The position numbers and the translations under genes were made by a program. The notes under the pieces were generated by a model. It saw only the letters and a list, made by a program, of their open reading frames with translations. It was not told the origin of the DNA and made no database searches. DNA of 64,000 nt from Anodontia alba. Its lineage: Eukaryota; Mollusca; Bivalvia; Lucinida; Lucinidae. This document shows, piece by piece, positions 51,082-63,116 of the stretch (position 1 is its first letter; each line of letters opens with the position of its first letter). The stretch spans positions 23,143,275-23,207,274 of the forward strand of contig OZ024827.1 in assembly GCA_964016985.1 (NCBI GenBank). Reading direction: 5' to 3'.

Positions 51082-54000
51082 CTATCATGATCACTTGCCA
51101 TCCGTCGTCCGTCCACACCTTTGAACTCAGCTGAAACCCTAGGCAAAGTTTTTTTCGCATTTCATTTGGAGCCTTCTGTTAAAGGTGGGTAGGCGGTTGA
51201 AAAAATTGTACAAATGGTCGCGGTCCGTTAAATAAGATGGCCGCCATGTCCATATATGTTAGACACACTTAGAAATCTTCTTCTCCAGAACCCAGAAAAC
51301 TTTAAGGCTGGATCTTGGTTATAGCATCGGGGACTCAAGGTCTACCAAGTTTGTTCAAATGATGATTATAGATTGACCTCTGACCCTTTTACGGCAGTTC
51401 ACATTTGCATCCCAATACACTTGTATGGTGAAAAGTTTTCTCAAAATGCATTAGACTTATAGCTGAAACTTAAAACATATGTTTAAAGCAGTAAAACGTG
51501 TCAAAAAAAATCCAACACCCCGGGGATAATCTGACCGTGCTCCTGAGCTATATACATGTATAGAATAGACTACTTTTGTTGTACGCATGTGCCAAACTGT
51601 TCAGGTAAGTCTCGAATCGGCGTTATCTCAGCGAGATTACAATCGAGGGGGCAATCTTCCATATGCTGCATATTAGAATAGAGGTCCTCTAAGACAATTG
51701 ATGGAACATATCAATTAAACAATATAGAAAAAAAATAAATAAAAAAAAGAATGAAACTGTCTTCCTTTAATATGTCAAACTGAATGTTGTTGTTTCATAA
51801 AGTAGTATAAATAGTCAAAATACTGCTTAGAGATTTGAAATAAAAGAAAGTTCGTTTACCGCAAGCTGAACTTCCGTGATCATGCATGTCATTTTCCTTT
51901 ATTTCCACGTAAGACAAAGTTTTCTCTATTATATTTATAATCATCATAAAATAACTGTTCAATCTGTATCAGAAATTCGCGTCGCATTTTAATGTTCCAT
52001 TTCATTCGATCGCTTTCACGGCTTCTGCCTTATTTCATGTGTTGTCATAAATTATTGCCCCTTTCATACAATCATTTCAAAGATAACCAAAGTACGTGTT
52101 TTCATGACTTATAAGTGAGCCGAAGCACAACAAAGTTAATTAAATCACCTGCGCACCCACCGAAGACAGATCAGCCTAACCATCCATTCCATAGGGCCAG
52201 TAATCACTGTCCGCAAGAAAAAGAACAAACGTTTTGGGTATTAGCCATACACTAAACTTACTAGGAAAACTCTGATCAAGCTGGACGGATTCACAGGCTG
52301 ACCCGAGTATCGCTAGACACGGTTTGCTCGTTTCAACATGCGGCACTCAAACATGTCCCGTCCCGTGTTGAGCTTCTACAGAGCCCCCGGGTTTGCTTTG
52401 AAAAGCAATAAAATGCCTCGTTATCGGGAGGCCTTTATTATACATTTATGCCTGGTCGGTTTTGACACAGTATCATATGGTAATCTTGTAGGACGGAAAG
52501 CCTTTATATACACATAAATTTTGAAGTAATTTGTCCTTGTCAAACAGGATTATTTTTGTATTCAAAATGTGTAAAGTTTCTTTTTTGTTTTGGTCAGAAT
52601 ATATCGCCAAACATACACATATATTTTCTTTGACTTTATCAGTAATACATTTCAAAGAATTACATGTATATGCAAATGTATATCTTTATGGACTTTAACA
52701 TATTCGCACAAATTGTTCAGACAGACAGGCCTAAGCAAAGTGACCCAGATCAGATGCCGCAAAATGTGGCATCCAGCAGTTTTAGAAACATCAGCAGGTA
52801 ATCAAATGTTCTTGTTCTAATTTTGGACAAGTATGGTAAGGACTACAGGTGCCTGAATATTTAGGACAAAGTATGGTAACATTATTCCATCAATTTACAC
52901 TGCAGCATGCTGTATTTTCATCACTATTTTGCTTATAGGGTTATCTGCAATGAATCAAAAAAGCCTGGCAAATAAATACAAATCTAGTATTTGAAAATAT
53001 TTGCAATTCTAGTCATATTTCACCTCACATCTTCCTGCAAATCTCGTAGTTTGTTTAAAATCAAGATGGCCAGTGGTGATATGGTTAATGTGATATGGTT
53101 AATGTCAACTGGGGAAAGTAATGCCAGCACTCAACTTTTATTACTGTGTCACAGCTCTAGATAAACCTTTTTCAACCAATAAATATTGATATTTTTCTTA
53201 TTTCTTAACACGAGGGACCATCCTGGTTATTTTGACAATCGAATACAGCTTGAGCCAGCGCTGGGGCTGCGTATGCAATCTCGCAAACTACAGTGTTGCA
53301 TATGAAGACTCAATCAAACCGAGTCCCCATTTTCGTGATTTTGTGTGTTCTTTGTTTCCAGTTAAGGCAATCATTTTTTTTACTTATTTTACTCTACTGT
53401 AGCTGGTGCTGTATCGTGTGGCGGCCGTAAAAAGTACATCATCATAGTGCAGGTTATATTTTATTTCCTTTGGGATCATTAAGTCCATCCTGGTTATTTT
53501 GAAAATCGAATACCGATTGAGCCAGCGCTGGGTGGGGGGTGGGGGGCGTGTGCAGCGTTGCAAACAGCAGCGTTGCATATGAAGAGACTCATACCGAGTC
53601 TCCGATTTATGTGATTTTGTATGTTCTTTGATTCCAAAGGCAATCCTTCTTGACTTATTCAAATGAGTACCCACAACATATGTTTTTGGTGATTAATAAG
53701 AAAAATATTATGTGGAAACCATATCTTCTCTGGAGCTATTATGCGTTTATTGAGAATCAAAGGAAACTTTTGTTTTGGCAGTTTATTAATTTCATTTCAG
53801 CAGTTTATTAAAAAAGACATCAAAACATACATGTACATGTATGTGACAGGGAACAAGAAAACTTCCAGAAACCCATGTACCAACTTTGAATAACCATATT
53901 TGCCTATGCCATAGCTACACATAAACTATATTTTTGTTTATTTTGTACCATAATTATTTTGTGAGTACTTGATGGAAACTGTCTTATTGAGATGATTCCA

Positions 54001-54640
54001 GTAAGTATGGGTTGGTGGTGGTGGGGGCGAGGGGGAGGGGGAGGGGGAGGGGGTGAGGAAACCTATGTCATTTCAAACAGTGAAAAAAACTATAGATTTT
54101 TGCGAAAATGCCCGTTCAGATTAGTCGTATGTATTATTTTCAATGTTTAGATGAAAATAAGAATAAACTCAGCGTATGCAACGATGTAAGTATTTATAAT
54201 TGCAGATTTGATGAACTACCATACTATCATCGAGAACACTCAAGCATATTTTGATAACCTTACAAGAAATTGTATGCACGTGTTCTCAACAATGACAATA
54301 AACTCTTGCATCATTTGCCAATATAAATGCCTTGTTTCTTGCTGTGTACGCTAAGCCTATTCTGGTTCTTGTCAGAAAAATGAAATAGCAAATGAGCACA
54401 GCTTACCGTTTATATGGGCCCTTTTCACTTTTATGGGCCCTTTAGTCTTTTTCATTGTTATATATGATGCAGCTTATGCCCCCTGTATATCTGGATGCAA
54501 AATCTATATTATCAACACAATTATCACTTTGTCTAAAGCTATGCTATGGATCTTGCATAATCTGGTAAAAGCCTTCACGGTCTGATATTCAGACTACACT
54601 TTCAGTATTTGCATATAGCTTTATTAGCTCACTTGAGCAT
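51082..54640. other. intergenic region between convergent genes
   Basis: No gene supported. A repeat piece with CCATCCGTCGTCCGTCC at 51099-51115, a hairpin GGCCTAAGCAAAGTGACCC..., a direct duplication of about 150 bp (53216-53362 and 53486-53640, sharing CATCCTGGTTATTTTGA and GAGCCAGCGCTGG), and a G-rich array at 54023-54053. Confidence 0.5.
54023..54053 (+). repeat. G-quadruplex-prone (GGGGGA)n array
   Basis: Five runs of at least five G separated by one to three bases, meeting the usual intramolecular quadruplex pattern. Confidence 0.85.
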
Positions 54641-57280
54641 GGAGTGCTCATGGTAAGCTGTTGTGATCAATCAGTGTCCGTCATGTGTCGTGCATTGTCT
54701 GTAGTATGTCATTTGGCGTCAACAATTTGCTTTAAATGACATATCCTCCTAAACTCCTGGGTCAGTTGACTTGAAACGTGAAAGGAAAAATCTCCGGGTG
54801 AACTGTCATCAAAAATAGCTAAAATTGTTCCGATGGGAAATTCAAGCTGGCCACCATCTTGAAAATCTATTTTGAACTACTTCTTCTGAACTGAATGGTC
54901 AAAAGACCCAAAACTTAGTAGAAAGTATTGGAGCCATTTGTAATTCAAAAATAGCTAAAATCATTCTGATTGGAAATCCAAGATGGCCATCATAGCAGCC
55001 ATCTTGAAAATCTCTTTTGAATCTCCTGAGCTGAAAGGTCAGTTGCCTCCAAGCTTATTAGGAAGTATCGGGGTGACTTGTTGAACAAAAAAGCTAAAAT
55101 CCTTCCAATCAGATATCCAAGATGGCCACCACATTGGCCATCTTGAAAATCTATTTTGAACTTTTCCTAAACCGAAAGACCAGATGACTCCAAACTTAAT
55201 AGGAAGTATCGGGGTGACTTGTAGATCAAAAATAGCTAAAATCAGACCGACTGAAAATCCAAGTTTGCTGCCACAGCCACTATTTTGAAAATCTATTTTT
55301 AATGTCTTCTCCTGAATGGGAAAGCCAACTGATTCGAAACTTAATTGGAAGTATTGGGGCGACTTGTAGATAAAAAAAATAGCTAAAATCTTTCCAATCC
55401 TAAATCCAAGACGGATGCCATTTTGAAACTCTATCTCGAATTTCTTCTCCTGAACGGAAAGGCCAATTGACTCAAAACTTGATAGGAAGTATCGGGGAGA
55501 CCTGTAGATCAAAACTGGCTAACAACATTTTGATCGGAAATCCAAGATGGTTGTCATGGTCACCATTTTGAAAATTTATTTTGAACTAGAGCTGGTGTTT
55601 GTAAAACACTATGCCCCCAACTGCCTGACACTAACACTGCTTGACTCCAACATTGCTTGCCCATCACGATAACAACAATACAAATATACGAGATTTCAAT
55701 GTTATTTTATTAAAAGGGAAATAACTCTAAAATGGGAGATAATTTGGATAGGAAAAAAATATGGGTCACCTACTTTTTCATGAGGAATCCATATATGAAA
55801 TTTCAAACTAGCATGAACAGTTCAAAACTTATGCTATGCATCAAAAAGTGTGCAATGTAAAAATGCCCAAAATGACAAAGGGCCATAACTCAAGAAGTAC
55901 TTTTCAGAATTTATTCAAAAGTTAATCAGGTCATCTACTCATCAATACCAATCTATTCACCAGGTTTCAAGGCTCTAGCTTCAATAACTTTTGAGATATT
56001 TTGCTGACAAGATTTCATCTATATTTTTTCAAAGGGCCATAACTCAGGAAAGGGGCATAATCCTGATGGGAAAAAAAATACGGGTCAGCTATTTTTTCAT
56101 GAGGAATCCATATATGAAATTTCAAAACCCTAGCATGCACAGTTCAAAACTTATGCTATGCATCAAAAAGTGTGCAATTGTAAAAATGCCCAAAGTTATA
56201 AAGGGCCATAACTCATGAAGTAATTTTCAGAATTTATTCAAAAGTTAATCAGGTCATCTACTCATCAATACCAATCTATTCACCAGGTTTCAAGGCTCTA
56301 GCTTCAATAGCTTTTGAGATATTTTGCTGACAAGATTTCATCTATATTTTTTCAAAGGGCCATAACTCAAGAAAAGGGGCATAATCATGATGGGAAAAAA
56401 AATATGGGTCAGCTATTTTTTCATGAAGAATCCATATATGAAATTTCAAAACCCTAGCATGTATGGTTTAGAAGTTATGCTATGCATCAAAAAGCGTAAC
56501 GGACGGACGGACGGACGCACGGACGCACAAACGTCCCAGAAGCAATATGCCCCTCCAACTTCTTCGAAGTTGGGGGCATAATTACTATTCCTGAATCAAA
56601 AGGCCAAATGACTAGCACCTTGATATGAAGTACTGGTGTGACTTGTGGATTAGAAATAGCCAACAACATTCCAATCAGAAAAACAAGATTACCGCCATTT
56701 TGAAAATCTATTTTGAAATACTTCTCCTGAATCGAAAGGCCAAATGACTTGAAACTTGTCTGGTCAAAAATAGCTAAAATTGTTCTGATCAGAAATCCAA
56801 CATGGCCACTACTACCACTATCCTGAAAATGTATTTGGAACTTCTTCTCCTGAACTGAAAGGCCAACTGACTCGAAACTTGGTAGCAAGTATGAGGTAAC
56901 TTGTTGATAAAAAATAATGGCCGGAATGTCTGCCATCATGAAAATCTATTCTGAAGTTCTTTTCCTAAATCAAAAGGCCAGTTGACTTGAAAGCTGGTAG
57001 GAAGTATGGGGGCTACTTGTAGATTAAAAACAGCTAAAATCATTTCTATCAGAAATCTAGGATGGCTGCCATCTTGCTGAGCCAAATGGCCAGTTGACTG
57101 GAAACTTGCATGGGCATAGTTTGTACAGCAAAAAATATTTAAAATCGTTCTTATCAGAAATCCAAGATGGCTGCAACAGCCACCATCTTGAAAATCTATT
57201 TTGAACTCTTTCTCATGAACTGAAAGGCCAACTGACTTGTCTTGTACTCAGGTGAGCGATACAGGACAATCTTGGCCATC
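54641..57280. repeat. interspersed element of ~150-bp tandem units with CCAAGATGGCC
   Basis: A dozen degenerate units, each with AAAATAGCTAAAAT, GGAAATCCAAGATGGCC, CATCTTGAAAATCTATTTTG, TTCTCCTGAACTGAAAGGCC and GACTTGTAGATCAAAA blocks. Starts near AGCTCACTTGAGC and ends near CAGGTGAGCGATACAGG. Interrupted by another element at 55610-56580. Confidence 0.75.
55610..56580. mobile_element. 971-bp element with TATGCCCCCAACT terminal inverted repeats
   Basis: Perfect 13-bp inverted ends TATGCCCCCAACT / AGTTGGGGGCATA. The interior holds about 2.5 tandem copies of a roughly 340-bp unit (AAAGGGCCATAACTCA starts each), and ACGGACGGACGGACGC lies near the right end. Nested within the CCAAGATGGCC array. 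Confidence 0.8.
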
Positions 57281-57643
57281 TTGTAAAGATTTCCCTGGTA
57301 ATAAAGCAGTGGCCTGAATAGCATGTGCAGGCTCACTCATGCTTTTTCCATTCTCCAGATAAGAGGCGTTATTAGGTAAATATTTTTCTTATTTCTCCAT
57401 GAAACATACCTTGTGAGTACTCATTAAAAGTGACTCAGAGATTTTTCTTATGAGTACCCACAACGTTTTTGTGCAGAAATAAGAAAAAGAAAAATACTAA
57501 TATCAATGCAAGTTTTCAAAGATAAAATTAAGCCCCATTTAGAACGATGAAGCTCATGTCAGGTCTCAGTTGTGTTCTAACTGGTTTTATCTCTTTCACA
57601 CTATATTTAAACAAATAAGGTATCCACATAATATTTTAAGTCC

Positions 57644-57649
57644 TTTATT
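57644..57649 (-). promoter_or_regulatory. polyadenylation signal, minus-strand gene
   Basis: TTTATT on the plus strand, i.e. AATAAA on the minus strand, 45 bp after the predicted stop. Confidence 0.55.
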
Positions 57650-57693
57650 ATGAAAGTTTTATAAACATATCACATATCACAGGATAGTGGTGT

Positions 57694-57744
57694 TCACTTT
57701 GTTTTCTGTTGAGTTTTAAGTCTGGCTCTGTCAACTGCTATCAC
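57694..57744 (-). CDS. last coding exon of minus-strand gene
   Basis: On the minus strand, acceptor ttgtttcattcacag is followed by 16 codons VIAVDRARLKTQQKTK and TGA, phase 0. An AATAAA lies 45 bp beyond the stop. Joined in phase with the edge exon at 63964-64000 it gives a continuous charged helix-like C-terminus. Family not recognised. Confidence 0.55.
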   Translation of the reverse strand: MIAVDRARLKTQQKTK

Positions 57745-57794
57745 CTGTGAATGAAACAAGCATATTTTCAAAAAAGCATTTTGAGAAAACAACT

Positions 57795-58081
57795 CATTAT
57801 GAAAGCATGCCTATTCAAATATATTGGAAATTTTACAACCCAAAAAGGAAAATTTTAAGATAAAAAATGCTGATATTTTTCATATTTCTGCTCAAAACAT
57901 AGATTGAGGGTACTCCTTAGAAATGCCTCAGTGGGGCGGTTTAAATGAGTACCCACAATCTATGTGTTATTAGCAAAATAAGAAAAATAATGTCTACCCC
58001 TGTAGTTTTCTGTTTTACTATATAAAAGTGGGATTTAATGGGGTCAAAAATTATATATTGGCTAGGCATGTTTTTGTGATG
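57795..58081. repeat. hairpin MITE family A, diverged
   Basis: Ends CATTATGAAAGCATGCC and GGCATGTTTTTGTGATG. The central hairpin is imperfect. It lies just upstream of the last exon of the minus-strand gene. Confidence 0.75.
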
Positions 58082-58083
58082 TC

Positions 58084-58400
58084 TATCACCTGTGAATGAA
58101 ACAAGGCAATTAAAAGTAAGAGCTGTCACAGGACAGCATAGCTCGCCTTAATCACACTTTGCCTCTAAAAGCTTTCTGTGACCTTGACCTAAAGGTCACT
58201 CTTAGGTTGGGATGGTACTGCATAAAACTTAAGACCAGTATCTAACACTAGAGCAAGTATGAGCTGCTTCCATCCAGAGGTTCAGGAGATATAGCATTTA
58301 AAAACTTTAACAAAAAACTGTAAGTAACGCCGACTCCAATGCCAACACCAACGCCGATGCGGTGGTGATTACTTTAGCTTTACCATACATTTTACAGGCA
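58084..58400. repeat. dispersed repeat with TGACCTTGACCT
   Basis: Contains GTGACCTTGACCTAAAGGTCAC (58178 onward) and a GCCGACTCCAATGCCAACACC tract ending ...GTGATTACTTTAGC. Unclassified. The element resembles the array elements to its right only in the GGTCA motif. Confidence 0.5.
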
Positions 58401-58783
58401 AGCTAATAGTATTTTCAGAAAACATATTCAAACCGAATTTGAGTGTACACACTTTGAAGAAATGCTTGCAAATATGTAACAAACCAAGAAATTGTACAGA
58501 GGTTTTGCAAGAAACTGTTCCATTACATGTTTGAAGCTACACATTCTAAACATAAAAAAAAAAGTTTTAACCATAAAAGTGCTAAACAAAATTGCAACAG
58601 AAGACGTCCTATTTTTGTTATTATTGTTCAGAATAAAATCAGTAAATAAAGCATGACATTTCATGTGGATAATTTGCCAAGCAGACAATTTACATAAAAT
58701 GTCTTTTTATTTTCTCTGAATAATGAAAACATAATGCATGTTGATGTATTATTAATCATCCGAAGATAAAATCAACAGATAAA

Positions 58784-60829
58784 CAAGAATTCTGCGGAAG
58801 GCGTTATCGCACCTGCTGGGGCAAAAGTCACAGGAGCCACAATCAGCCACAATCAGAACGTGATAATTAAATAAGTTTATTTCATTCTTAGCAGTGCTTA
58901 GTCGGAAAACTTGGTTGAAAAAAATGTAGACAAAGTGCCTTGCGGGGCACATATATTCCAGGCCAGTCCCATTCCCTCTAATGGCTATATCTTCAGCACT
59001 GACTTTTCGTATCATACAGCCCAATGATAATGGAACATTGACGTAAAATGTGTAAGTCACTGGAGCATGAAATATAGGTCAAGGTCACAGGTCAAGGTAC
59101 CTGCTAATTCAGTACATCAAAGAGAAGCACAATGCAAGGTATGGTGGTTGTAGGCCTTATAGTTGAGGCCTTATAGTTGAGGAGTTATCAAACATCATAA
59201 AATGTGTCAAATATAGGTCAAGGTCACCGGGTCAAGGTACCTGCCAAGCCAGTGCAATAAGGTGAAGCACTATGCAAGGTTTAGTGGTTGTAGGTCTTAT
59301 ATTTGAGGAGATACCGAACATCAACATACAATGTGTCAAAAGTCACTGGAGTGCACAATATAGGTCAAGGTCACCAGGTCAAGGTATCTGCCGAGTCAGT
59401 ACATCGAGAAGAAGTGCTATATAAGGTTTGGTGGTTGAAGGCCTTACAGTTGAGGACATCTGGAAGGGTGACGTAAAAGGTGTAAAAGTCAATGGAGCGC
59501 GAAATATAGGTCAAGGTCACCCAGTCAAGGTACCTGCGGAGTCCGTACATTGAGGAGAAGCACTATGCAAGGTTTGATGGTTGTAGGCCTTATAGTTGAG
59601 GAGATATTGAACGTTGACATAAAATGTGTAAAAGGCACTGGAGCGCAAAATATAGGTCAAGGTCACCGGGTCAAGATACCTGCCAAGTCAGTACATCTAG
59701 GAGGAGCACTATGCAAGGTTTTGGTGGCTAGAGGTCTTAAACTTGAGGAGATCTGGAACGTTGATGTAAATTATGTCAAAGTCACTGCAGCCAAAATATA
59801 GGTCAAGGTTACCAGGTCAAGGTATCTGCCAAGTCAGTACGCTGAGAAGAAGCACTTTGCAAGGTTTGATGGTTGTAGGCCTTATAGTTGAGGAGATATC
59901 GAACGTTGACGCAAAATATGTCAAAGTCACTGGAGCGCAAAATATAGGTCAAGGTCACAGGGTCAAGGAACCTGCCAAGTCAGTACATCTAGGAGAAGCA
60001 CTATGCAACGTTTGGTAGTTGTACGCTTTATAGTTGAGAAGATCTGGAATGTCAATGTAAATTGTGTCAAAGTCAATGGAGCGCAAAATATAGGTCAAGG
60101 TCACTGGGTCAACATACCTGCCAAGTCAGGAGGTCAGGGAGATGTGTCATGCAAGGTATGATGGTTGTTGTAGAATTGTAGTTGATTAGAATACTAACTT
60201 TGAAGTAAATGTCGAACTTCGACATAACAGAACTGTTAAGAGACAGACGGACGGACGAACGGACAGACGAATGGAAAAGCAGGCATCTATGTTGCAAAGT
60301 CATGAGGTCAGGGAGATGTTTCATACAAGGTTTGATGGTTGTTTAGTCTTGTAGTTGATTAGAATACTAACTTTGACATAAATGTCGAACTTCGACATAA
60401 CAGAACTGTTAACAGACGGACAGACGGACGGACGAACAGACAGACGAATGGAAAATTGGGCACCTATGTCGTAAAGTCGGGAGGTCAGGGAGATGTTTCA
60501 TGCAAGATTTGATGGTTGTTTAGTCTTGTAGTTGATTAAAATACTAACTTTGACATAAATGTCGAACTTCGACATAAATGTTGACAGACGGACAGACAAA
60601 TGGACAGACATATGGAAAAGCGGACGCCTATATTGCAAAGTCAGGAGGTCAGGGAGATGTTTCATGCAAGGTTTGACGGTTGTTTAGTCTTGTAGTTGAT
60701 TAGAATACTAACTTTGACATAAATGTTGAACGTCGACATAAATGTTGACAGACGGACGGACGGACTGACGGACGGACGGACGGACAATCGGACGCCTATA
60801 TCGCACCCTGCTACAAGCAGGTGCGATAA
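58784..60829. repeat. 2-kb element of GGTCAAGGTCA-bearing tandem units, copy 1
   Basis: Starts ACAAGAATTCTGCGGAAGGC. Subterminal inverted pair TTATCGCACCTGCT (58804) and AGCAGGTGCGATAA (60816-60829). Two internal arrays: about eight units of ~145 bp with AGGTCAAGGTCAC and CTGCCAAGTCAGTAC (59040-60130), then about four units of ~180 bp with AGGTCAGGGAGATG and GACGGACGGAC (60130-60800). Confidence 0.85.
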
Positions 60830-61049
60830 AAATGATTCTATATTTTTTCTTGAGAATAACATTCAATCTGCAAAAAAAAAGGGAGAATGAAATGACAAGC
60901 TTTGATTTCTGTTTGTTAGAAAATATGTATAAAAAGATAACCTGTAAAAAATACATGTATTTATATTCAGCATGCCCACAGCATTAAGTTGTCTCATCAG
61001 GGTCTATACTACATTCTTCAGCTTGTTTGTATTCATCTATTTATAATAC

Positions 61050-62891
61050 AAGAATTCCGCGGAAGGCGTCATCGCACCTGCTGGCGCAAAAGTCACAGGA
61101 GCCACAATCAGAATGTGGTTATTAAATAAGTTTATTTCATTCTTAGCAGTGCTTACTTGGAAAACTGGGTTGAAAAAAAATGTAGACAAAGTGCCTAGTG
61201 GGGCACATATATTCCAGGCCAGTCCCATTCCCTCTAATGGCTATATCTTCAGCACTGACTTTTCGTATCATACAGCCCAATGATAATGGAACATTGACGT
61301 AAAATGTGTAAGTCACTGGAGCATGAAATATAGGTCAAGGTCACGAGTCAAGGTACCTACTAATTCAGTACATCAAGGAGAAGCACAATGCAAGGTATGG
61401 TGGTTGTAGGCCTTATAGTTGAGGAGTTATCAAACATCAACGTAAAATGTGTCAAATATAGGTCAAGGTCACTGGGTCAAGGTACCTGCCAAGCCAGTGC
61501 AATGAGATGAAGCACTATGCAAGGTTTAGTGGTTGTAGGTCTTATATTTGAGGAGATACCGAACATCAATATAAAATGTGTCAAAGTCACTGGAGTGCAC
61601 AATATAGTTCAAGGTCACCAGATCAAGGTACCTGTCGAGTCAGTACATTGAGAAGAAGTGCTATATAAGGTTTGGTGGTTGAAGGCCTTACAGTTGAGGA
61701 CATCTGGAAGGGTGACGTAAAAGGTATAAAAGTCAATGGAGCATGAAATATAGATCAAGGTCACCCAGTCAAGGTATCTGCAGAGTCCGTACATTGAGGA
61801 GAAGCACTATGCAAGGTTTGATGGTTGTAGGCCTTATAGTTGAGGAGATATTGAACGTTGACGTAAAATGTGTAAAAGGCACTGGAGCGCAAAAAATAGG
61901 TCAAGGTCACCGGGTCAAGATACCTGCCAAGTCAGTACATATAGGAGAAGCACTATGCAAGGTTTGGTGGCTAGAGATCTTACACTACTATGTCAAAGTC
62001 ACTGCAGCCAAAATATAGGTCAAGGTTACCAGGTCAAGGTATCTGCCAAGTCAGTACATTGAGGAGAAGCACTTTGCAAGGTTTGATGGTTGTAGGCCTT
62101 GTAGTTGAGGAAATATCGAACGTCGACGCAAAATATGTCAAAGTCACTGGAGCGCAAAATATAGGTCAAGGTCACCGGGTCAAGGTACCTGCCAAGTCTG
62201 TACATCTAGGAGAAGCACTATGCAACGTTTGGTAGTTGTACGCCTTATAGTTGAGAAGATCTGGAATGTCAACGTAAATTGTGTCAAAGTCAATGGAGCG
62301 CAAAATATAGGTCAAGGTCACTGGGTCAACATATCTGCCAAGTCAGGAGGTCAGGGAGATGTGTCATGCAAGGTATGATGACAAATGGAAAAGTGGGCAC
62401 CTATGTCGCAAAGTTGGGAGGTCAGGGAGATGTTTCATGCAAGGTTTGATGGTTGTTTAGTCTTGAAGTTGATTAAAATACTAACTTTGACAAAGACGAA
62501 CAGACAGACAAATGGAAAAGTGGGCACCTATGTCGCAAAGTTGGGAGGTCAGGGAGATGTTTCATGCAAGGTTTGATGGTTGTTTAGTCTTGTAGTTGAT
62601 TAAAATACTAACTTTGACATAAATGTCGAACTTCGACATAAATGTTGACAGACGGACGGACGAATGGACAGACATACGGAAAAGCGGACGCCTATGTTGC
62701 AAAGTCAGGAGGTCAGGGAGATGTTTCATGCAAGGTGTGATGGTTGTTTAGTCTTGTAGTTGATTAGAATACTAACTTCGACATAAATGTCGAACGTCGA
62801 CATAAATGTTGACAGACGGACGGATGGCTTGACGGACGGACGGACAGAAAATCGGAAGCCTATATCACACCCTGCTACAAGCAGGTGCGAT
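61050..62891. repeat. 2-kb element of GGTCAAGGTCA-bearing tandem units, copy 2
   Basis: Second copy in the same orientation, 220 bp downstream: ACAAGAATTCCGCGGAAGGC start, ATCGCACCTGCT (61071) and AGCAGGTGCGAT (62880-62891) pair, same two arrays with fewer 180-bp units. Several units differ by deletions. Confidence 0.85.
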
Positions 62892-63084
62892 AAAATGTAT
62901 GGTCTTTGTTTAAAATTTAGGACAAAGAGGGTAAGTGATGAACTTGTCCAAATATTATGTTAAATATGGTAGCTTATGAAGGTGAAAAATCAAACTTAGA
63001 CCTCCTAGTGGCATGTTTTCAAAATAAAGGTTTTAATAAAGTTGTTTTTTTCTTTATTCAAAATGAATGAATGTTTTTACAGCG

Positions 63085-63116
<32 letters not shown>

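Noticed and set aside
55039..55512. 157-codon repetitive ORF as a real gene
   Set aside because: It lies wholly inside a tandem repeat array with no start context or splice signals; kept only as an observation.
59040..62380. CRISPR-like array
   Set aside because: Units are about 145 bp, degenerate and contiguous, without short exact repeats separated by unique spacers, and the DNA is eukaryotic.
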